A stretch of DNA of 64,000 nt, taken from the NCBI RefSeq assembly GCF_036227125.1, contig NZ_CP109435.1, positions 1,550,001 through 1,614,000 of the forward strand, given 5' to 3'. This stretch comes from Streptomyces sp. NBC_01485. Its GTDB lineage: Bacteria; Actinomycetota; Actinomycetes; Streptomycetales; Streptomycetaceae. Below the pieces are notes generated by a model. That model saw only the letters and a program-made list of their open reading frames with translations, made no database searches and had not been told where the DNA came from. Below, piece by piece: positions 21,835-34,131 of the stretch. Made by a program: the position numbers and the translations under genes. Each line of letters begins with the position of its first letter. Position 1 is the stretch's first letter.

Positions 21835-21873
21835 CCGCCCCCGACCGTCGTTTGGTGAACGGCCGGGGGCGGT
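21835..21873 (-). terminator. Terminator after aroB
   Basis: Imperfect hairpin: ACCGCCCC-GACCGT (21835-21848) pairs with ACGGCCG-GGGGCGGT (21859-21873) with one mismatch and one bulge, about 70 bases past the aroB stop. Confidence 0.55.
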
Positions 21874-21945
21874 CCGAAGTGCCCGGTGCGCAAGGCGAAT
21901 CGGGCGGAAGGGAACCGGGCGGACGTACCCGCCCGCCCCGCGGTC

Positions 21946-23548
<1,603 letters not shown>

Positions 23549-23552
<4 letters not shown>

Positions 23553-24733
23553 CGGATGTGCAGGTTGTCGAGGTACGACCGCACGTTGCGGCGGGTCTCG
23601 GGGACGCTGTCGCCGCCGAACTTCTCCGCCACCGCGTCCGCCAGCACCAGCGCGACCATCGCCTCGGCGACGATCCCGGCGGCCGGGACCGCGCACACGT
23701 CGGAGCGCTGGTGGTGCGCCTGGGTCGCCTCGCCGGTGACGACGTCCACCGTCTGCAGGGCCCGCGGCACGGTCGCGATCGGCTTCATCGCCGCCCGGAC
23801 GCGCAGCAGCTCGCCCGTGGTCAGACCGCCCTCGGTGCCGCCGGAGCGGCCCGTCGCCCGCCTGATGCCCTCGGGCGTGGTGACGATCTCGTCGTGCGCC
23901 TTCGAACCCGGCACGCGCGCGAGGCCGAAGCCGTCGCCGACCTCGACGCCCTTGATCGCCTGGATGCCCATCAGGGCGGCGGCGAGCCGGGCGTCCAGCC
24001 GGCGGTCCCAGTGCACGTGCGAGCCCAGACCGACCGGGACGTCGTACGCCAGCACCTCGACGACGCCGCCGAGGGTGTCGCCGTCCTTGTGGGCCTGGTC
24101 GATCTCCGCGACCATCGCCTTCGACGCGTCGGCGTCCAGGCAGCGCACCGGGTCCGCGTCCAGCTTCTCGACGTCGGCCGGGGTCGGGAGGACGCCGTAG
24201 GGCGCCTTGGCACCGGCCAGCTCCACGACGTGGGAGACGATCTCGATGCCGGCCGTCTCCTTCAGGTACGACCGGGCGACCGCGCCGAGCGCGACCCGGG
24301 CGGCCGTCTCACGGGCGGAGGCGCGCTCCAGGATGGGCCGGGCCTCGTCGAAGCCGTACTTCTGCATCCCGGCGAGGTCGGCGTGGCCGGGGCGCGGGCG
24401 GGTCAGCGGGGCGTTGCGGGCGAGGCCCGCGAGGATCTCCGGGTCGACCGGGTCGGCCGCCATGACCTGCTCCCACTTGGGCCACTCCGTGTTGCCCACC
24501 ATGACGGCGACCGGGGAACCCAGGGTGAGGCCGTGCCGGACGCCGCCGAGGAAGGTGACCTCGTCGCGCTCGAACTTCATCCGTGCCCCGCGGCCGTAGC
24601 CGAGCCGCCGCCGCGCCAGGTGGTCGGCCACCATGTCCGTGGTGATCGGCACGCCGGCGGGAAGGCCCTCCAGCGTGGCGACAAGTGCGGGACCGTGGGA
24701 CTCCCCCGCGGTCAGCCAACGCAGCCTGCTCAA
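23549..24733 (-). CDS. aroC: Chorismate synthase
   Basis: A 394-residue FMN-dependent enzyme that makes chorismate from EPSP. The GESHGPAL motif near residue 10, [13 protein letters not shown] and the later [14 protein letters not shown] are present. TTG 24733 is the start: it has GAGGAG about five bases upstream and gives the known N terminus. A 193-base gap separates it from aroE, so an aroC-aroK-aroB promoter may lie there, though none is clear. Confidence 0.97.
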
Positions 24734-24926
24734 CGATGCTCCTCAGTACTCGCGCCCTGGTACTGCCTACGCGCGTCCTCGCGTACGTCGTCGGCGGACC
24801 GGGTGCGCGGCTCCGGCCAGCCATCTTCGATCCTCCCACGTCCGCCCGCCGACCCCGGCCGCCGGTCCACCAACCGGACGGGATCTGTCACATCGGGCGG
24901 ACCGGCACGGCGTTTCGGTCCGGCGT

Positions 24927-25766
24927 TCAGCGGGCGGCGAGGGCGTGTTCGCCCGCCGTGCGCATGGCCTCCACGGGCGCCGGGGCGCGGCCGGTCATCC
25001 GCTCCACCTGGAACACCGCCTGGTGAACGAGAAGGTCGAGTCCGCTGACGACGGCGCCGCCGAACATCGACCAGCGGGCGGCCAGCTCGGTCGGCCACGG
25101 GTCGTAGAGCACGTCGAAGAGGGTGGCGGGGCGCTCCGGCACCGAGGCGGCGAGGGCGTCGGTGGCTGCGGCCGGGGTGGTCGCGACGACCAGCGGGAAG
25201 CGCAGGGCGTCGGCGGCGTCGCCCCAGTCGGCGATGCGGATCCCGACGTCGAGGCGCTCGCCCCACTGCCGCATCTCGGCGGCGCGGGCCGCGCTGCGGA
25301 CGTAGGCGACGATCTCGCCCGTGCAGACCCGGGCCAGCGCGGCCAGTGCGGAGGAGGCGGTGGCGCCGGCGCCGAGGATCGCGGCCGAGTCGACCTGTTC
25401 GACGCCGCGCTCGCGCAGGGCGGCGACCATGCCGGGGATGTCGGTGTTGTCGCCGACCCGGCGTCCGTCCTCGGTGAGGACCAGGGTGTTGACCGCCTCG
25501 ACGGAGGCCGCCGTCTCGCTGATCTCGTCGAGCAGCGGGATGACCGCGCGCTTGAGCGGCATGGTCAGCGACAACCCCGCCCACTCCGGCCCGAGTTCCG
25601 CGAGGAACCCGGGCAGGCCGGCCTCGTCGACCTCGAAGCGGTCGTACGTCCAGCCGGTGAGCTCCAGCGCCTCGTACGCGGCGCGGTGCAGCGTCGGGGA
25701 GAGGGAGTGCGCGATGGGCGAACCGAGTACGGCGGCCCGGCGGACGTCAGTTGCCCGAACTCTCAT
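24927..25766 (-). CDS. aroE: Shikimate dehydrogenase
   Basis: A 279-residue NADP-linked enzyme reducing dehydroshikimate. GSPIAHSLSP, the catalytic Lys in LTMPLK (near 67-72), GDNTD and the nucleotide-binding LGAGATASSA are visible. ATG 25766 lies 20 bases inside the end of mltG, with AAGGAC eight bases upstream within mltG, so the two are translationally linked. Confidence 0.93.
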   Translation of the reverse strand: MRVRATDVRRAAVLGSPIAHSLSPTLHRAAYEALELTGWTYDRFEVDEAGLPGFLAELGPEWAGLSLTMPLKRAVIPLLDEISETAASVEAVNTLVLTEDGRRVGDNTDIPGMVAALRERGVEQVDSAAILGAGATASSALAALARVCTGEIVAYVRSAARAAEMRQWGERLDVGIRIADWGDAADALRFPLVVATTPAAATDALAASVPERPATLFDVLYDPWPTELAARWSMFGGAVVSGLDLLVHQAVFQVERMTGRAPAPVEAMRTAGEHALAAR

Positions 25767-27555
25767 TGAACTTGTCCTTGAGTTTCTGGAACTCCTGGTG
25801 CGTCTTGGCGAATTCGGTCTTGCTCACGCCGTCGGTCGCCACGAAGTAGTACCAGCCGCTGTCGGTCGGATTCAGCGTCGCCTTGATCGCCACATCGCCG
25901 GGGTTTCCGATCGGGCCGGGCGGGAGACCCTTGTTGGTGTACGTGTTGTACGGGTCCTTGTTTCTGTTGATCTCCGACTCACTGATATGGATCTTGCTTT
26001 CGCTCTTCAGGTAGTTGAAGGTCGAGTCGAACTGCAGGAATCCATAGGTCTCGGGGTTCGCGAGATTCATGCGGTTGTAGACGACCTCGGCCATCTTGCG
26101 GTAGTCGTCGGCCGTCTTCCCCTCGGCCTGGACGAGGCTGGCGACCGTGATGACCTGCAGCGGACTGTCCAGCTTGAGCGCCTTGGCCTTGGCCTCGAGG
26201 TCGTATCCGCCGTACACCTCGTTGGCGTGGGCGACCATCGCCTTCAGGACCGCCTCCGGCTTCATGCCCTTGGCCGCGGGATAGGTGCCCGGGTAGAGGA
26301 AGCCCTCCAGCGGGTCCTTGATCTCGTCGTTGTCGTTCGCCCAGCCGGGCAGTCCGAGCGTCTTGTACTGGCTTTCCGCGACCTTCCGGGTGGCACCGGA
26401 GGCGAGACCGAGTTTCGTGTCGATGGTCTTGTAGACGGTCACGTTCCGCTGGCCCGGCGCGACCACCACATTGGCCTGGCTCTTCGGGTCGAGCATCATC
26501 GCGACGGCGCTTTTGGCGGACATTTCCTTTTTCAGGGTGTACGCGCCGGCCTGGATCGAGTCGCCTTCGGGATTGCTCGTGAACGCGGACACGAAGGCGT
26601 CGACGCTCTTGACGACGCCGGCGTCCTTCAGCAGCCGGCCGATGTCCGCGCCGCCCGACCCCTTGGGAACCTCCACGCTCACGCTCTGGCTCGTGCCGCC
26701 GCCCGCGTAGTCGGGAGCCGAGCCGTAACGATTCTTGTAGAAGTGGTAGCCGAAGTAGCCGACGCCGCCGACAGCACCGGCGAACACCAGGACGACGACC
26801 AGGCAGGCGACGCCGTTGCGGCTCTTCTTGGTCTTCGTGCCTTTGGAACCGTTGCCGCCTTTGCCGCCCCGGCCCCGCCGGTTTCCGCGGCCCTCCGGCT
26901 CGTCGTCGTCCGCTTCGTCCTCGGCGTCGCCGCCGCCCGCGAAGAAAGCGTGCCCGCCCTCGTCGGGTCCGGGATCCCAGTCGGGCTTCTGTTCCGGCTC
27001 CGACTCCTGCTCCGACTGCGCCGGTTCGGGCTCGGGGCGCCGCCGGGCGGGGGGCTCCGGCGGCGGATACGCGTCCGGGGTGCCGTAGAAGTCGGGCTGC
27101 TCCGCGCCGTAGGCCGCGGCCTGCTGCCCGTAGGGGTCACCGGGGTCGGCCGCGTACGGGACGTGGGCATGGGTGCCCGCGCCGTCCCAGCCGCCCTCCT
27201 GGTAACCCTCGTGGTAGGCCTGGGGGTTCTGCTGGTTCTGGTGGTCGTGCTGGTTCTGGTGGTTCTGCTGGTTCTGCTGGACGTACTGCTGCTGCCCCTG
27301 ATCGACGTACTGCTGCGGGTCGTAGCCCTGGTACTGCGGGTCGTACTGCTGCTGGTCGTACTGCTGCGCCTGTCCTTGGCCCCAATCGCCGTACTCCGGC
27401 TGCTGCGGCTGCTGCGGGTACTGGTGCTGCTGCTGGCCGCCGTAGGCAGGCTGATGACCCGCGTGGGCCTGCTGCCCTTCCCATCCGCCGTCCCCGTACA
27501 ACGGGTCCTCCGGATGCCACGGTTCGGAGCCTGGGCCCCGGCCATACTCAGTCAT
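25747..27555 (-). CDS. mltG: Endolytic murein transglycosylase MltG with long N/Q-rich cytoplasmic tail
   Basis: A 602-residue membrane protein that cleaves nascent peptidoglycan strands. A single membrane segment lies at about 248-270, followed by the LysM-like and YceG domain; the catalytic Glu is probably E478 in VASLVQAEGK, with LQFDSTFNY downstream. Residues about 25-115 are extremely rich in Gln, Asn, His, Tyr and Gly, and 165-245 are charged; this tail is far longer than in E. coli (total about 340). It lies in the conserved alaS-ruvX-mltG-aroE order. Confidence 0.95.
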   Translation of the reverse strand: MTEYGRGPGSEPWHPEDPLYGDGGWEGQQAHAGHQPAYGGQQQHQYPQQPQQPEYGDWGQGQAQQYDQQQYDPQYQGYDPQQYVDQGQQQYVQQNQQNHQNQHDHQNQQNPQAYHEGYQEGGWDGAGTHAHVPYAADPGDPYGQQAAAYGAEQPDFYGTPDAYPPPEPPARRRPEPEPAQSEQESEPEQKPDWDPGPDEGGHAFFAGGGDAEDEADDDEPEGRGNRRGRGGKGGNGSKGTKTKKSRNGVACLVVVLVFAGAVGGVGYFGYHFYKNRYGSAPDYAGGGTSQSVSVEVPKGSGGADIGRLLKDAGVVKSVDAFVSAFTSNPEGDSIQAGAYTLKKEMSAKSAVAMMLDPKSQANVVVAPGQRNVTVYKTIDTKLGLASGATRKVAESQYKTLGLPGWANDNDEIKDPLEGFLYPGTYPAAKGMKPEAVLKAMVAHANEVYGGYDLEAKAKALKLDSPLQVITVASLVQAEGKTADDYRKMAEVVYNRMNLANPETYGFLQFDSTFNYLKSESKIHISESEINRNKDPYNTYTNKGLPPGPIGNPGDVAIKATLNPTDSGWYYFVATDGVSKTEFAKTHQEFQKLKDKFNESSGN

Positions 27556-27677
27556 CGATCCCCTAGAGCCGCGAGGCGGCGGTCGCGCGGCTTGGCGGAG
27601 CCGGCTCCGTTCCGTCTCTCTCTGTGCGGTGGCTGTTCGAACACCCCCGCGTGGCGCGGAACGTTACCGTATCGCGA

Positions 27678-28154
27678 TCAGATGACCACTTCGACGCCCT
27701 CGCCCGGTGGTTTACCTGACACCCGTTCGGATTCCAGCGCCTGCTGAAGGATGATCACAGCGGCCGCCTGGTCGATCACCGAGCGGCCCTTCTTGGACTT
27801 CACCCCCGACGCGCGCAGTCCCTGACTGGCCGTCACGGTCGTCATCCTCTCGTCCACCAGACGTACGGATACGGGCGCGATTTTGTTCGCCAGCTCCTGG
27901 GCGAAGCCCCGCACCTTCACCGCCGCCGGGCCCTCGCCCCCCTTGAGGGAGCGAGGGAGACCGACGACGACCTCGATCGGCTCGTACTCCTCGACCAGTT
28001 GTCCGAGCCGGCGGTGCGCCGCCGGGACGTCCCGGCCGGGGACCGTCTCCACCGGGGTGGCGAGGATCCCGTCGGGGTCGCACGAGGCGACCCCGATCCG
28101 GGCGTCCCCGACGTCGATCGCGAGCCGCCGGCCCTTGCGCATCGACTGGCTCAC
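27678..28154 (-). CDS. ruvX: Holliday-junction resolvase-like / pre-16S rRNA nuclease YqgF
   Basis: A 158-residue RNase H-fold protein. The opening [14 protein letters not shown] carries the first catalytic Asp; [18 protein letters not shown] and the final [12 protein letters not shown] complete the YqgF pattern. The family matures 16S rRNA 5' ends in E. coli. ATG 28154 overlaps the alaS stop as ATGA; a second ATG at 28142 is possible. Confidence 0.94.
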   Translation of the reverse strand: MSQSMRKGRRLAIDVGDARIGVASCDPDGILATPVETVPGRDVPAAHRRLGQLVEEYEPIEVVVGLPRSLKGGEGPAAVKVRGFAQELANKIAPVSVRLVDERMTTVTASQGLRASGVKSKKGRSVIDQAAAVIILQQALESERVSGKPPGEGVEVVI

Positions 28155-30823
28155 TTGGCCGTTTCCGCCACGAGCCGCTCGACGGCGTCGACGGCCTCGC
28201 CGATCGCGGCCGGGTTCTGGCCGCCGCCCTGGGCGACGTCCGGCTTGCCGCCACCGCCGCCGCCGAGGGTCTTGGCAGCCGTACGGACCAGGTCGCCGGC
28301 CTTGAGGCCGCGCTCGCGGGCGGCCTCGTTGGTGGCGATGACCGTCAGCGGCTTGCCGTTGCCGACCGTGAACAGGGCGACGACGACGGCGCGTCCGCCC
28401 TGGATACGGCCGCGCACGTCGAGGACCAGCCTGCGCAGGTCGTCCGGGGTCGTGCCGTCCGGGACCTGACCGGTGACGACGGCGATCCCGCGGACGTCCT
28501 TGGCGGACTCGACGAGACCGGCGGCGGCCTGGAGGACCTTCTCCGCGCGGAACTTCTCGATCTCCTTCTCGGCGTCCTTCAGCTTGCCGAGCATGGCGGA
28601 GACCTTCTCCGGGAGCTCCTCCGGACGCCCCTTGATCAGCTCCTGGAGCTGGGCGACGACCGTGTGCTCACGGGCCAGGAAGTTGTAGGCGTCGACGCCG
28701 ACGAGAGCCTCGATACGGCGCACCCCCGAGCCGATCGACGACTCGCCGAGCAGCTTCACCAGGCCCAGTTGGGCGGTGTTGTGCACGTGCGTGCCGCCGC
28801 ACAGCTCCTTGGAGAAGTCGCCGATGGTCACGACGCGCACCCGCTCGCCGTACTTCTCGCCGAACTCGGCGATGGCGCCCTGCTTCTTGGCCTCGTCGAG
28901 GGTCAGGATCTCGGCGTGCACGTCCAGGTCGCGGGCGAGCACCTCGTTGATCTTCTGCTCGACGTCGGTCATCACGGCCGTCGGGACGGCGGCCGGGGAA
29001 CCGAAGTCGAAGCGGAAGCGGCCGGGCTGGTTCTCCGAACCGGCCTGGGCGGCCGTCGGGCCGAGGGCGTCGCGCAGGGCCTGGTGGGTCAGGTGGGTGG
29101 CCGAGTGGGCGCGGGCGATGGCCGTGCGGCGGCGGATGTCGATCGAGGCGTGGGCCTTGGCGCCGACGGTGACCTCGCCGAACTGGACGACGCCCTTGTG
29201 GACGTACACCCCGGGCACCGGCTTCTGGCAGTCGCGGATCTCGATGACGGCACCGGTGTCGACCTTGATCCGGCCGGTGTCGCCGATCTGGCCGCCGCCC
29301 TCGGCGTAGAACGGGGTGCGGTCGAGGACGATCTCGACCTCGTCGCCCTCGGTGGCGGCCGGCGAGGAGGCGCCGTCGACGAGGATGCCGACGACCGTCG
29401 ACTCGCCCTCGGTGTCCGCGTAGCCGATGAAGTCGGTCTCACCGGCCCGGTCGGCGATCTCGCGGTAGGCGCCGGTGCCGGCGTGGCCGGTCTTCTTGGC
29501 CTGGGCGTCGGCCTTGGCGCGCTCCCGCTGCTCCTTCATCAGACGGCGGAAGCCGTTTTCGTCCACGGACAGCCCCTGCTCGGCGGCCATCTCGAGGGTG
29601 AGGTCGATCGGGAAGCCCCAGGTGTCGTGGAGCAGGAACGCCTTGTCGCCGGCGAGGACCTTGCCACCGGAGGACTTGGTCTCGGTGACGGCCGTGTCGA
29701 GGATGTTGGTGCCGGCCTTCAGCGTCTTGAGGAAGGCGTTCTCCTCGGCGACGGCGACCTTCTCGATGCGCTCGCGGTCGGTGACCAGCTCCGGGTACTG
29801 CCGGCCCATCATCGCGATGACCGTGTCGATGAGGTCCTGGACGACCGGACCCGTGGCGCCGAGGAGGCGCATGTTGCGGATGGCGCGGCGCATGATGCGG
29901 CGCAGCACATAACCGCGGCCCTCGTTGCCGGGGGTGACGCCGTCGCCGATGAGCATGACGGACGTGCGCATGTGGTCGGTGACCACGCGCAGGGAGACGT
30001 CCGAGTCGTGGGCCTTGCCGTACTCGACGCCGGTCAGCTCGGTGGCCTTCTTGATGACGGCCATGGAGGTGTCGATCTCGTACATGTTCTGCACGCCCTG
30101 CAGAATCATGGCGAGGCGCTCCATGCCGAGGCCCGTGTCGATGTTCTTGCTCGGCAGGTCGCCCAGGATCTCGAAGTTGTCCTTGCCGATGCCCTCGCCG
30201 CGCTCGTACTGCATGAAGACGAGGTTCCAGATCTCCACGTACCGCTCGTCGTTGACGGCGGGGCCGCCCTCGGCGCCGAACTCGGGGCCGCGGTCGTAGT
30301 TGATCTCGGAACACGGTCCGCAGGGGCCGGGGACGCCCATGGACCAGTAGTTGTCCTTCATGCCGAGGCGCTGGATGCGCTCGGCGGGGACGCCGATCTT
30401 TTCGCGCCAGATGGTCTCGGCCTCGTCGTCGTCGAGGTAGACGGTGATCCACAGGCGCTCGGGGTCGAGCCCGTAACCACCCTTGTCCTGGGGCGTGGTG
30501 AGCAGCTCCCAGGCGTAGGTGATGGCGCCTTCCTTGAAGTAGTCGCCGAAGGAGAAGTTGCCGCACATCTGGAAGAACGTGCCGTGGCGGGTGGTCTTGC
30601 CGACCTCTTCGATGTCGGGGGTGCGCACGCACTTCTGCACGCTGGTGGCACGCGACCACGGCGGCTTGACCTCACCGAGGAAGTACGGCTTGAAGGGGAC
30701 CATGCCGGCGGGGACCAGGAGCAGAGTCGGGTCGTCCGCGATGAGCGACGCCGAAGGGACGACGGTGTGCCCGCGCTCCTCGTAGAAGCTCAGCCAGCGG
30801 CGGCGAATCTCGGCCGACTCCAT
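28151..30823 (-). CDS. alaS: Alanyl-tRNA synthetase
   Basis: An 890-residue class II synthetase. The catalytic domain occupies about 1-450, beginning with [15 protein letters not shown]. The editing domain holds HSATH and CGGTH, zinc-binding motifs that hydrolyse mischarged Ser and Gly. The C-Ala domain follows, ending in a Gly-rich segment ([16 protein letters not shown]). First of the alaS-ruvX-mltG-aroE group and downstream of two small genes. Confidence 0.98.
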   Translation of the reverse strand: MESAEIRRRWLSFYEERGHTVVPSASLIADDPTLLLVPAGMVPFKPYFLGEVKPPWSRATSVQKCVRTPDIEEVGKTTRHGTFFQMCGNFSFGDYFKEGAITYAWELLTTPQDKGGYGLDPERLWITVYLDDDEAETIWREKIGVPAERIQRLGMKDNYWSMGVPGPCGPCSEINYDRGPEFGAEGGPAVNDERYVEIWNLVFMQYERGEGIGKDNFEILGDLPSKNIDTGLGMERLAMILQGVQNMYEIDTSMAVIKKATELTGVEYGKAHDSDVSLRVVTDHMRTSVMLIGDGVTPGNEGRGYVLRRIMRRAIRNMRLLGATGPVVQDLIDTVIAMMGRQYPELVTDRERIEKVAVAEENAFLKTLKAGTNILDTAVTETKSSGGKVLAGDKAFLLHDTWGFPIDLTLEMAAEQGLSVDENGFRRLMKEQRERAKADAQAKKTGHAGTGAYREIADRAGETDFIGYADTEGESTVVGILVDGASSPAATEGDEVEIVLDRTPFYAEGGGQIGDTGRIKVDTGAVIEIRDCQKPVPGVYVHKGVVQFGEVTVGAKAHASIDIRRRTAIARAHSATHLTHQALRDALGPTAAQAGSENQPGRFRFDFGSPAAVPTAVMTDVEQKINEVLARDLDVHAEILTLDEAKKQGAIAEFGEKYGERVRVVTIGDFSKELCGGTHVHNTAQLGLVKLLGESSIGSGVRRIEALVGVDAYNFLAREHTVVAQLQELIKGRPEELPEKVSAMLGKLKDAEKEIEKFRAEKVLQAAAGLVESAKDVRGIAVVTGQVPDGTTPDDLRRLVLDVRGRIQGGRAVVVALFTVGNGKPLTVIATNEAARERGLKAGDLVRTAAKTLGGGGGGKPDVAQGGGQNPAAIGEAVDAVERLVAETAK

Positions 30824-31176
30824 CAGTGGTCCTCATTCCGGTTGTGCGAGTACGTCGGGTTCTCGACGTGCCTCGGGTTGCTCGGGTCGGTGCGGTTCTC
30901 CAGGGCGGCATACCGCCTGGGTGCGGGGAGTTCGGGGTCCTCGTGGATCCCGAGTGCCTCCCCCAGTTCGGCCTCCCGCCGGGCCATGTTGTCGCGGACG
31001 TCGAGCGCGAAGTCCAGCGCGCGGTCCTTGAGGCGGGCTCCCGTCTCGAGCGCCTTGTTGGCCGCGGTCGCGGCCAGGCTCTCGGGGGTCAGCTGCCTCA
31101 GCTTGCGGTTGACCTTGGTGGTGGCCCACACACCGGCGGCGACGCCCGTGCCGAACCAGAACGTACGACGGAACAT
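30823..31176 (-). CDS. Small DUF6167-type protein
   Basis: A 117-residue protein starting [15 protein letters not shown], with a short hydrophobic N-terminal segment (about 5-20) and a helical, charged remainder. It matches a small actinobacterial family of unknown role that I recall as DUF6167, usually found between a DUF948 gene and alaS. ATG 31176 fits the family start but has a weak ribosome-binding site; GTG 31200 in frame is an alternative. Its stop overlaps the alaS start. Confidence 0.8.
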   Translation of the reverse strand: MFRRTFWFGTGVAAGVWATTKVNRKLRQLTPESLAATAANKALETGARLKDRALDFALDVRDNMARREAELGEALGIHEDPELPAPRRYAALENRTDPSNPRHVENPTYSHNRNEDH

Positions 31177-31183
31177 CGCCGGC

Positions 31184-31624
31184 TCAGTCCCTCTTTCCAC
31201 GGGGCTTGCGCTTCTCCCGCCGGGAGACCGTACGGCCCACGATCACGGTACGCCGGGGCTTTCCGGCGGGCGGGTCGTCCTTGCCGCCGCCGAGCGCCCG
31301 GCGTACGCCGTAGCCGAAGGCGGCGACTTTCACCAGGGGGCCGCCGAAGGTGGAGGCGACGGTGCTCGACAGCGCCGACGCGTTCGACGTGACCTCCTGG
31401 ACGTCCGAGGCGATCGCGTCGACCCGGTCGATCTGGGTCTGCGCGGAACGCACCGCCGCGGAGGCGTCGGCCAGCAGCGGGACGGCCTGTTCGGTCACGT
31501 CCGCGACCAGCCGGGTGGTCGCCCTCAGCGTCTGGGCCAGCCTCGCCAGCGCGACGGCGAGGAAGGAGACCAGGATCGCCCAGAAGACGGCCACCAGGAT
31601 TCCGGCCACCTCTCCACCGGACAC
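31184..31624 (-). CDS. DUF948 membrane protein
   Basis: A 146-residue protein with one N-terminal membrane helix (about 3-27, VAGILVAVFWAILVSFLAVAL) and a helical region with heptad-like spacing (TTRLVADVTEQAVPLL onward), typical of DUF948. The C terminus is basic. GTG 31624 is preferred. Function unknown; it is in line with alaS and the DUF6167-type gene. Confidence 0.85.
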   Translation of the reverse strand: MSGGEVAGILVAVFWAILVSFLAVALARLAQTLRATTRLVADVTEQAVPLLADASAAVRSAQTQIDRVDAIASDVQEVTSNASALSSTVASTFGGPLVKVAAFGYGVRRALGGGKDDPPAGKPRRTVIVGRTVSRREKRKPRGKRD

Positions 31625-31777
31625 CGTGCACCTGCTCTCATGAACACCTGCTGACAACTGCGCTGAGCCTATCGCGCCCCGCGCGCCCCGCCGAACCGGA
31701 TTAAGACGCGCGAAAACCCGCCGCCCCGCCCGCCCCGAAGGGCGAGGGAACGACGGGCTCTCAGATCCGGGAGGGGA

Positions 31778-32392
31778 TCAGCGGGCGTAGTACTCGACGA
31801 CGAGCTGCTCGTCGCAGATGACCGGGATCTCCTTGCGGTTCGGCTCGCGGTCCAGGCGGAACGCCAGGGCGCCGAGGTTCACCTGGAGGTAGCGCGGGGT
31901 CTCGCCGTCGGGGGCGAAGCCACCGGCGCGGGAGACCTCGAACAGCGTCTTGCTGCGGCTGCGCTCACGGACCATCACGACGTCGTCGGGCTTGACGCGG
32001 AAGGACGGCTTGTCGACCTTCTGGCCGTTGACCTCGATGTGGCCGTGCACGACCATCTGACGGGCCTGGTAGATGGTGCGGGCGATGCCCGAACGCAGGA
32101 CCAGGGCGTCGAGACGACGCTCGAGCTCGATGATCAGGGCCTCACCGGTCTTGCCCTGGACCTTGGAGGCACGCTCGTAGGCGCGGACGAGCTGGCGCTC
32201 GGACACGTCGTACTGCGCGCGCAGACGCTGCTTCTCGAGCAGACGGACCTTGTAGTCCGAGTTCTGCTTGCGGCCACGGCCGTGCTCGCCCGGCGGGTAG
32301 GGGCGGGCCTCGAAGTACTTGACGGCCTTCGGGGTCAGCGCGATGCCGAGGGCACGCGACTTCTTGACCTTGGGACGGGGCTGATTCGCCAC
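31778..32392 (-). CDS. rpsD: 30S ribosomal protein S4
   Basis: A 204-residue primary 16S rRNA-binding protein. The S4 RNA-binding domain (about 93-155, [21 protein letters not shown]) is clear. The N terminus has no Cys cluster, so it is the zinc-free (C-minus) form. It stands apart from the large ribosomal operons. A long structured leader with its own promoter candidate precedes it, which suggests autoregulation, as S4 is known to repress its own expression in other bacteria. Confidence 0.97.
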   Translation of the reverse strand: MANQPRPKVKKSRALGIALTPKAVKYFEARPYPPGEHGRGRKQNSDYKVRLLEKQRLRAQYDVSERQLVRAYERASKVQGKTGEALIIELERRLDALVLRSGIARTIYQARQMVVHGHIEVNGQKVDKPSFRVKPDDVVMVRERSRSKTLFEVSRAGGFAPDGETPRYLQVNLGALAFRLDREPNRKEIPVICDEQLVVEYYAR

Positions 32393-32698
32393 TGTCTATG
32401 TCTCTTTCCTGGGTTTCGGCTCACCAGAGTTAAGGGAGGTCGCATCCGCAGCCTGGGAAACCCGCTTCCGTCCTCGCGGACGGACCGGGCAGCCGCTCCC
32501 TGGTCTGGGCACAACGTGCAGCACGCGAGTGGCCCACCGGCCTCTCCCGGTTACCCGGGTGGTGGTGGGCTGCCCGCGACACCGATCGACGGTGCGCGAC
32601 GCTCCTGGAAACCCCGCCCGAGGGCCGGGTCTCCGGCTGGATGTCCCGTTCTGGTGAACCGGCCCTGAGGCCGGACACGGGACGCAGCACTTCGGGCG
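32393..32698 (-). promoter_or_regulatory. Structured ~300-nt leader of rpsD
   Basis: The region has no credible gene but several hairpins: CCGTCC-TCGC-GGACGG (32468-32483); a two-tier stem GCCCACC/GGTGGGC (32532-32538 and 32564-32570) around CCCGG/CCGGG; and GTCCCGT/ACGGGAC (32643-32649 and 32677-32683) enclosing CCGGCC-CTGA-GGCCGG. If the promoter at 32699-32728 is right, this is all transcribed as the rpsD 5' leader. It might bind S4. I do not recognise a known RNA family. Confidence 0.6.
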
Positions 32699-32728
32699 AG
32701 TCTACAGGGTGCTCACGGCCCCTTTCGA
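32699..32728 (-). promoter_or_regulatory. Candidate rpsD promoter
   Basis: On the minus strand, TCGAAA (32723-32728) and TAGACT (32699-32704) are 18 bases apart, with a good -10 and a fair -35. The -35 lies inside the 3' end of rarA. The start site would be near 32691. Confidence 0.45.
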
Positions 32729-34068
32729 CCGAGGTGCTGTCTGGTCCACTCGACCGCGTCCGCGTAGCGGGCCTCGGCGCCGTGCCGGGTCGGCGTGTAG
32801 TACTCCCGGCCGTGGATCGCGTCCGGCGCGTGCTGCTGGGCGGCGATGCCCTCGGGCAGGTCGTGCGGATACACGTACCCCTGCGCGTGCCCCAGTTTGG
32901 CGGCGCCCTTGTAGTGCCCGTCGCGCAGATGCGGCGGGACGGGCCCGGCCTGCCCCTTGCGTACGTCGTCCAGGGCGGCGCCGATCGCCGTCGTCGCCGC
33001 GTTGGACTTGGGGGCGAGGGCGAGGGCGATGGTGGTGTGGCTGAGGGTGAGGGCGGCCTCGGGGAAACCGATCATGGCGACGGCCTGGGCGGCGGCGACC
33101 GCGAGGGGCAGCGCGGCGGGGTCGGCGAGGCCGATGTCCTCGCTGGCGGAGATCATCAGGCGGCGGGCGATGAAACGGGGGTCCTCGCCGGCCTCGATCA
33201 TGCGGGCCAGGTAGTGCAGGGCGGCGTCGACGTCGGAGCCCCGGATGGACTTGATGAGGGCGCTGGCGACGTCGTAGTGCTGGTCGCCGTCGCGGTCGTA
33301 CTTCACGGCCGCGCGGTCGACCGTCTGCTCCAGGGTCTGCAGGCTGATCTCGGTCTCGTCCTGGTCGAGGGCGGCGCCGGCGGCGGCCTCCAGGGCGGTC
33401 AGGGCGCGGCGGGCGTCGCCGCCGGCGATGCGCAGGAGGTGGGCCTCGGCGTCCTCGGGGAGGGTGACGGCGCCCTTGAGGCCGCGGTCGTCGGCCAGGG
33501 CGCGCTCGACGAGATTCCGGAGGTCGTCGTCGGTGAGGGGTTCGAGGGTGAGCAGGAGGGAGCGGGACAGCAGCGGCGAGATCACGGAGAAGTACGGGTT
33601 CTCGGTGGTCGCCGCGATCAGCGTGACCCAGCGGTTCTCGACGGCCGGCAGGAGGGAGTCCTGCTGGGCCTTGCTGAAGCGGTGGATCTCGTCGAGGAAG
33701 AGGACGGTCTCCTTGCCGTAGCCGCCGATGGCGCGGCGGGCGCCGTCGATGACCGCGCGGACCTCCTTGACGCCCGCGGTGATGGCCGACAGCTCCACGA
33801 ACCGCTTGTTGGTGGCCTTGGAGACGACGTACGCCAAAGTCGTCTTCCCCGTGCCGGGCGGCCCCCAGAGGATCACGGACGACGGCCCGGCCGGGCCCTT
33901 GGCGCCGTCGCCGACCAGGCGGCGCAGGGGTGAGCCCGGCTTCAGCAGGTGCTGCTGGCCCACCACCTCGTCGAGGGTGCGCGGGCGCATCCGGACCGCC
34001 AGGGGGCTCCCTGTCGGGTCCTTCTCCTGGCGGTCTTCGGCTGCGGCGGTGAACAGGTCGGGCTCCAC
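32713..34068 (-). CDS. rarA: Replication-associated recombination protein A (MgsA/RarA)
   Basis: A 451-residue AAA+ ATPase acting at stalled forks. Walker [10 protein letters not shown] lies near residues 69-77, Walker B is LFLDEIHRF, and sensor 1 is ATTENPYF. The C-terminal tetramerisation domain carries [19 protein letters not shown] and the end region [13 protein letters not shown]. Its 3' end contains the likely rpsD promoter. Confidence 0.97.
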   Translation of the reverse strand: MEPDLFTAAAEDRQEKDPTGSPLAVRMRPRTLDEVVGQQHLLKPGSPLRRLVGDGAKGPAGPSSVILWGPPGTGKTTLAYVVSKATNKRFVELSAITAGVKEVRAVIDGARRAIGGYGKETVLFLDEIHRFSKAQQDSLLPAVENRWVTLIAATTENPYFSVISPLLSRSLLLTLEPLTDDDLRNLVERALADDRGLKGAVTLPEDAEAHLLRIAGGDARRALTALEAAAGAALDQDETEISLQTLEQTVDRAAVKYDRDGDQHYDVASALIKSIRGSDVDAALHYLARMIEAGEDPRFIARRLMISASEDIGLADPAALPLAVAAAQAVAMIGFPEAALTLSHTTIALALAPKSNAATTAIGAALDDVRKGQAGPVPPHLRDGHYKGAAKLGHAQGYVYPHDLPEGIAAQQHAPDAIHGREYYTPTRHGAEARYADAVEWTRQHLGRKGP

Positions 34069-34131
34069 ACTCCGGAGCCTACGTCAGGGGTCTGACATTG
34101 ATACCCGGGGCCATCCTGCCCTGGGCCGGGG

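Noticed and set aside
27220..27460. CRISPR-like or satellite repeat
   Set aside because: The repetition is codon-level coding for Gln/Asn/Tyr runs in mltG, in frame, with no spacers of constant size.
32430..32690. An 86-residue reading frame in the rpsD leader
   Set aside because: Its third codon positions lack the strong GC bias of real genes here, it has no recognisable motif, and it overlaps the hairpins. More likely structured RNA.
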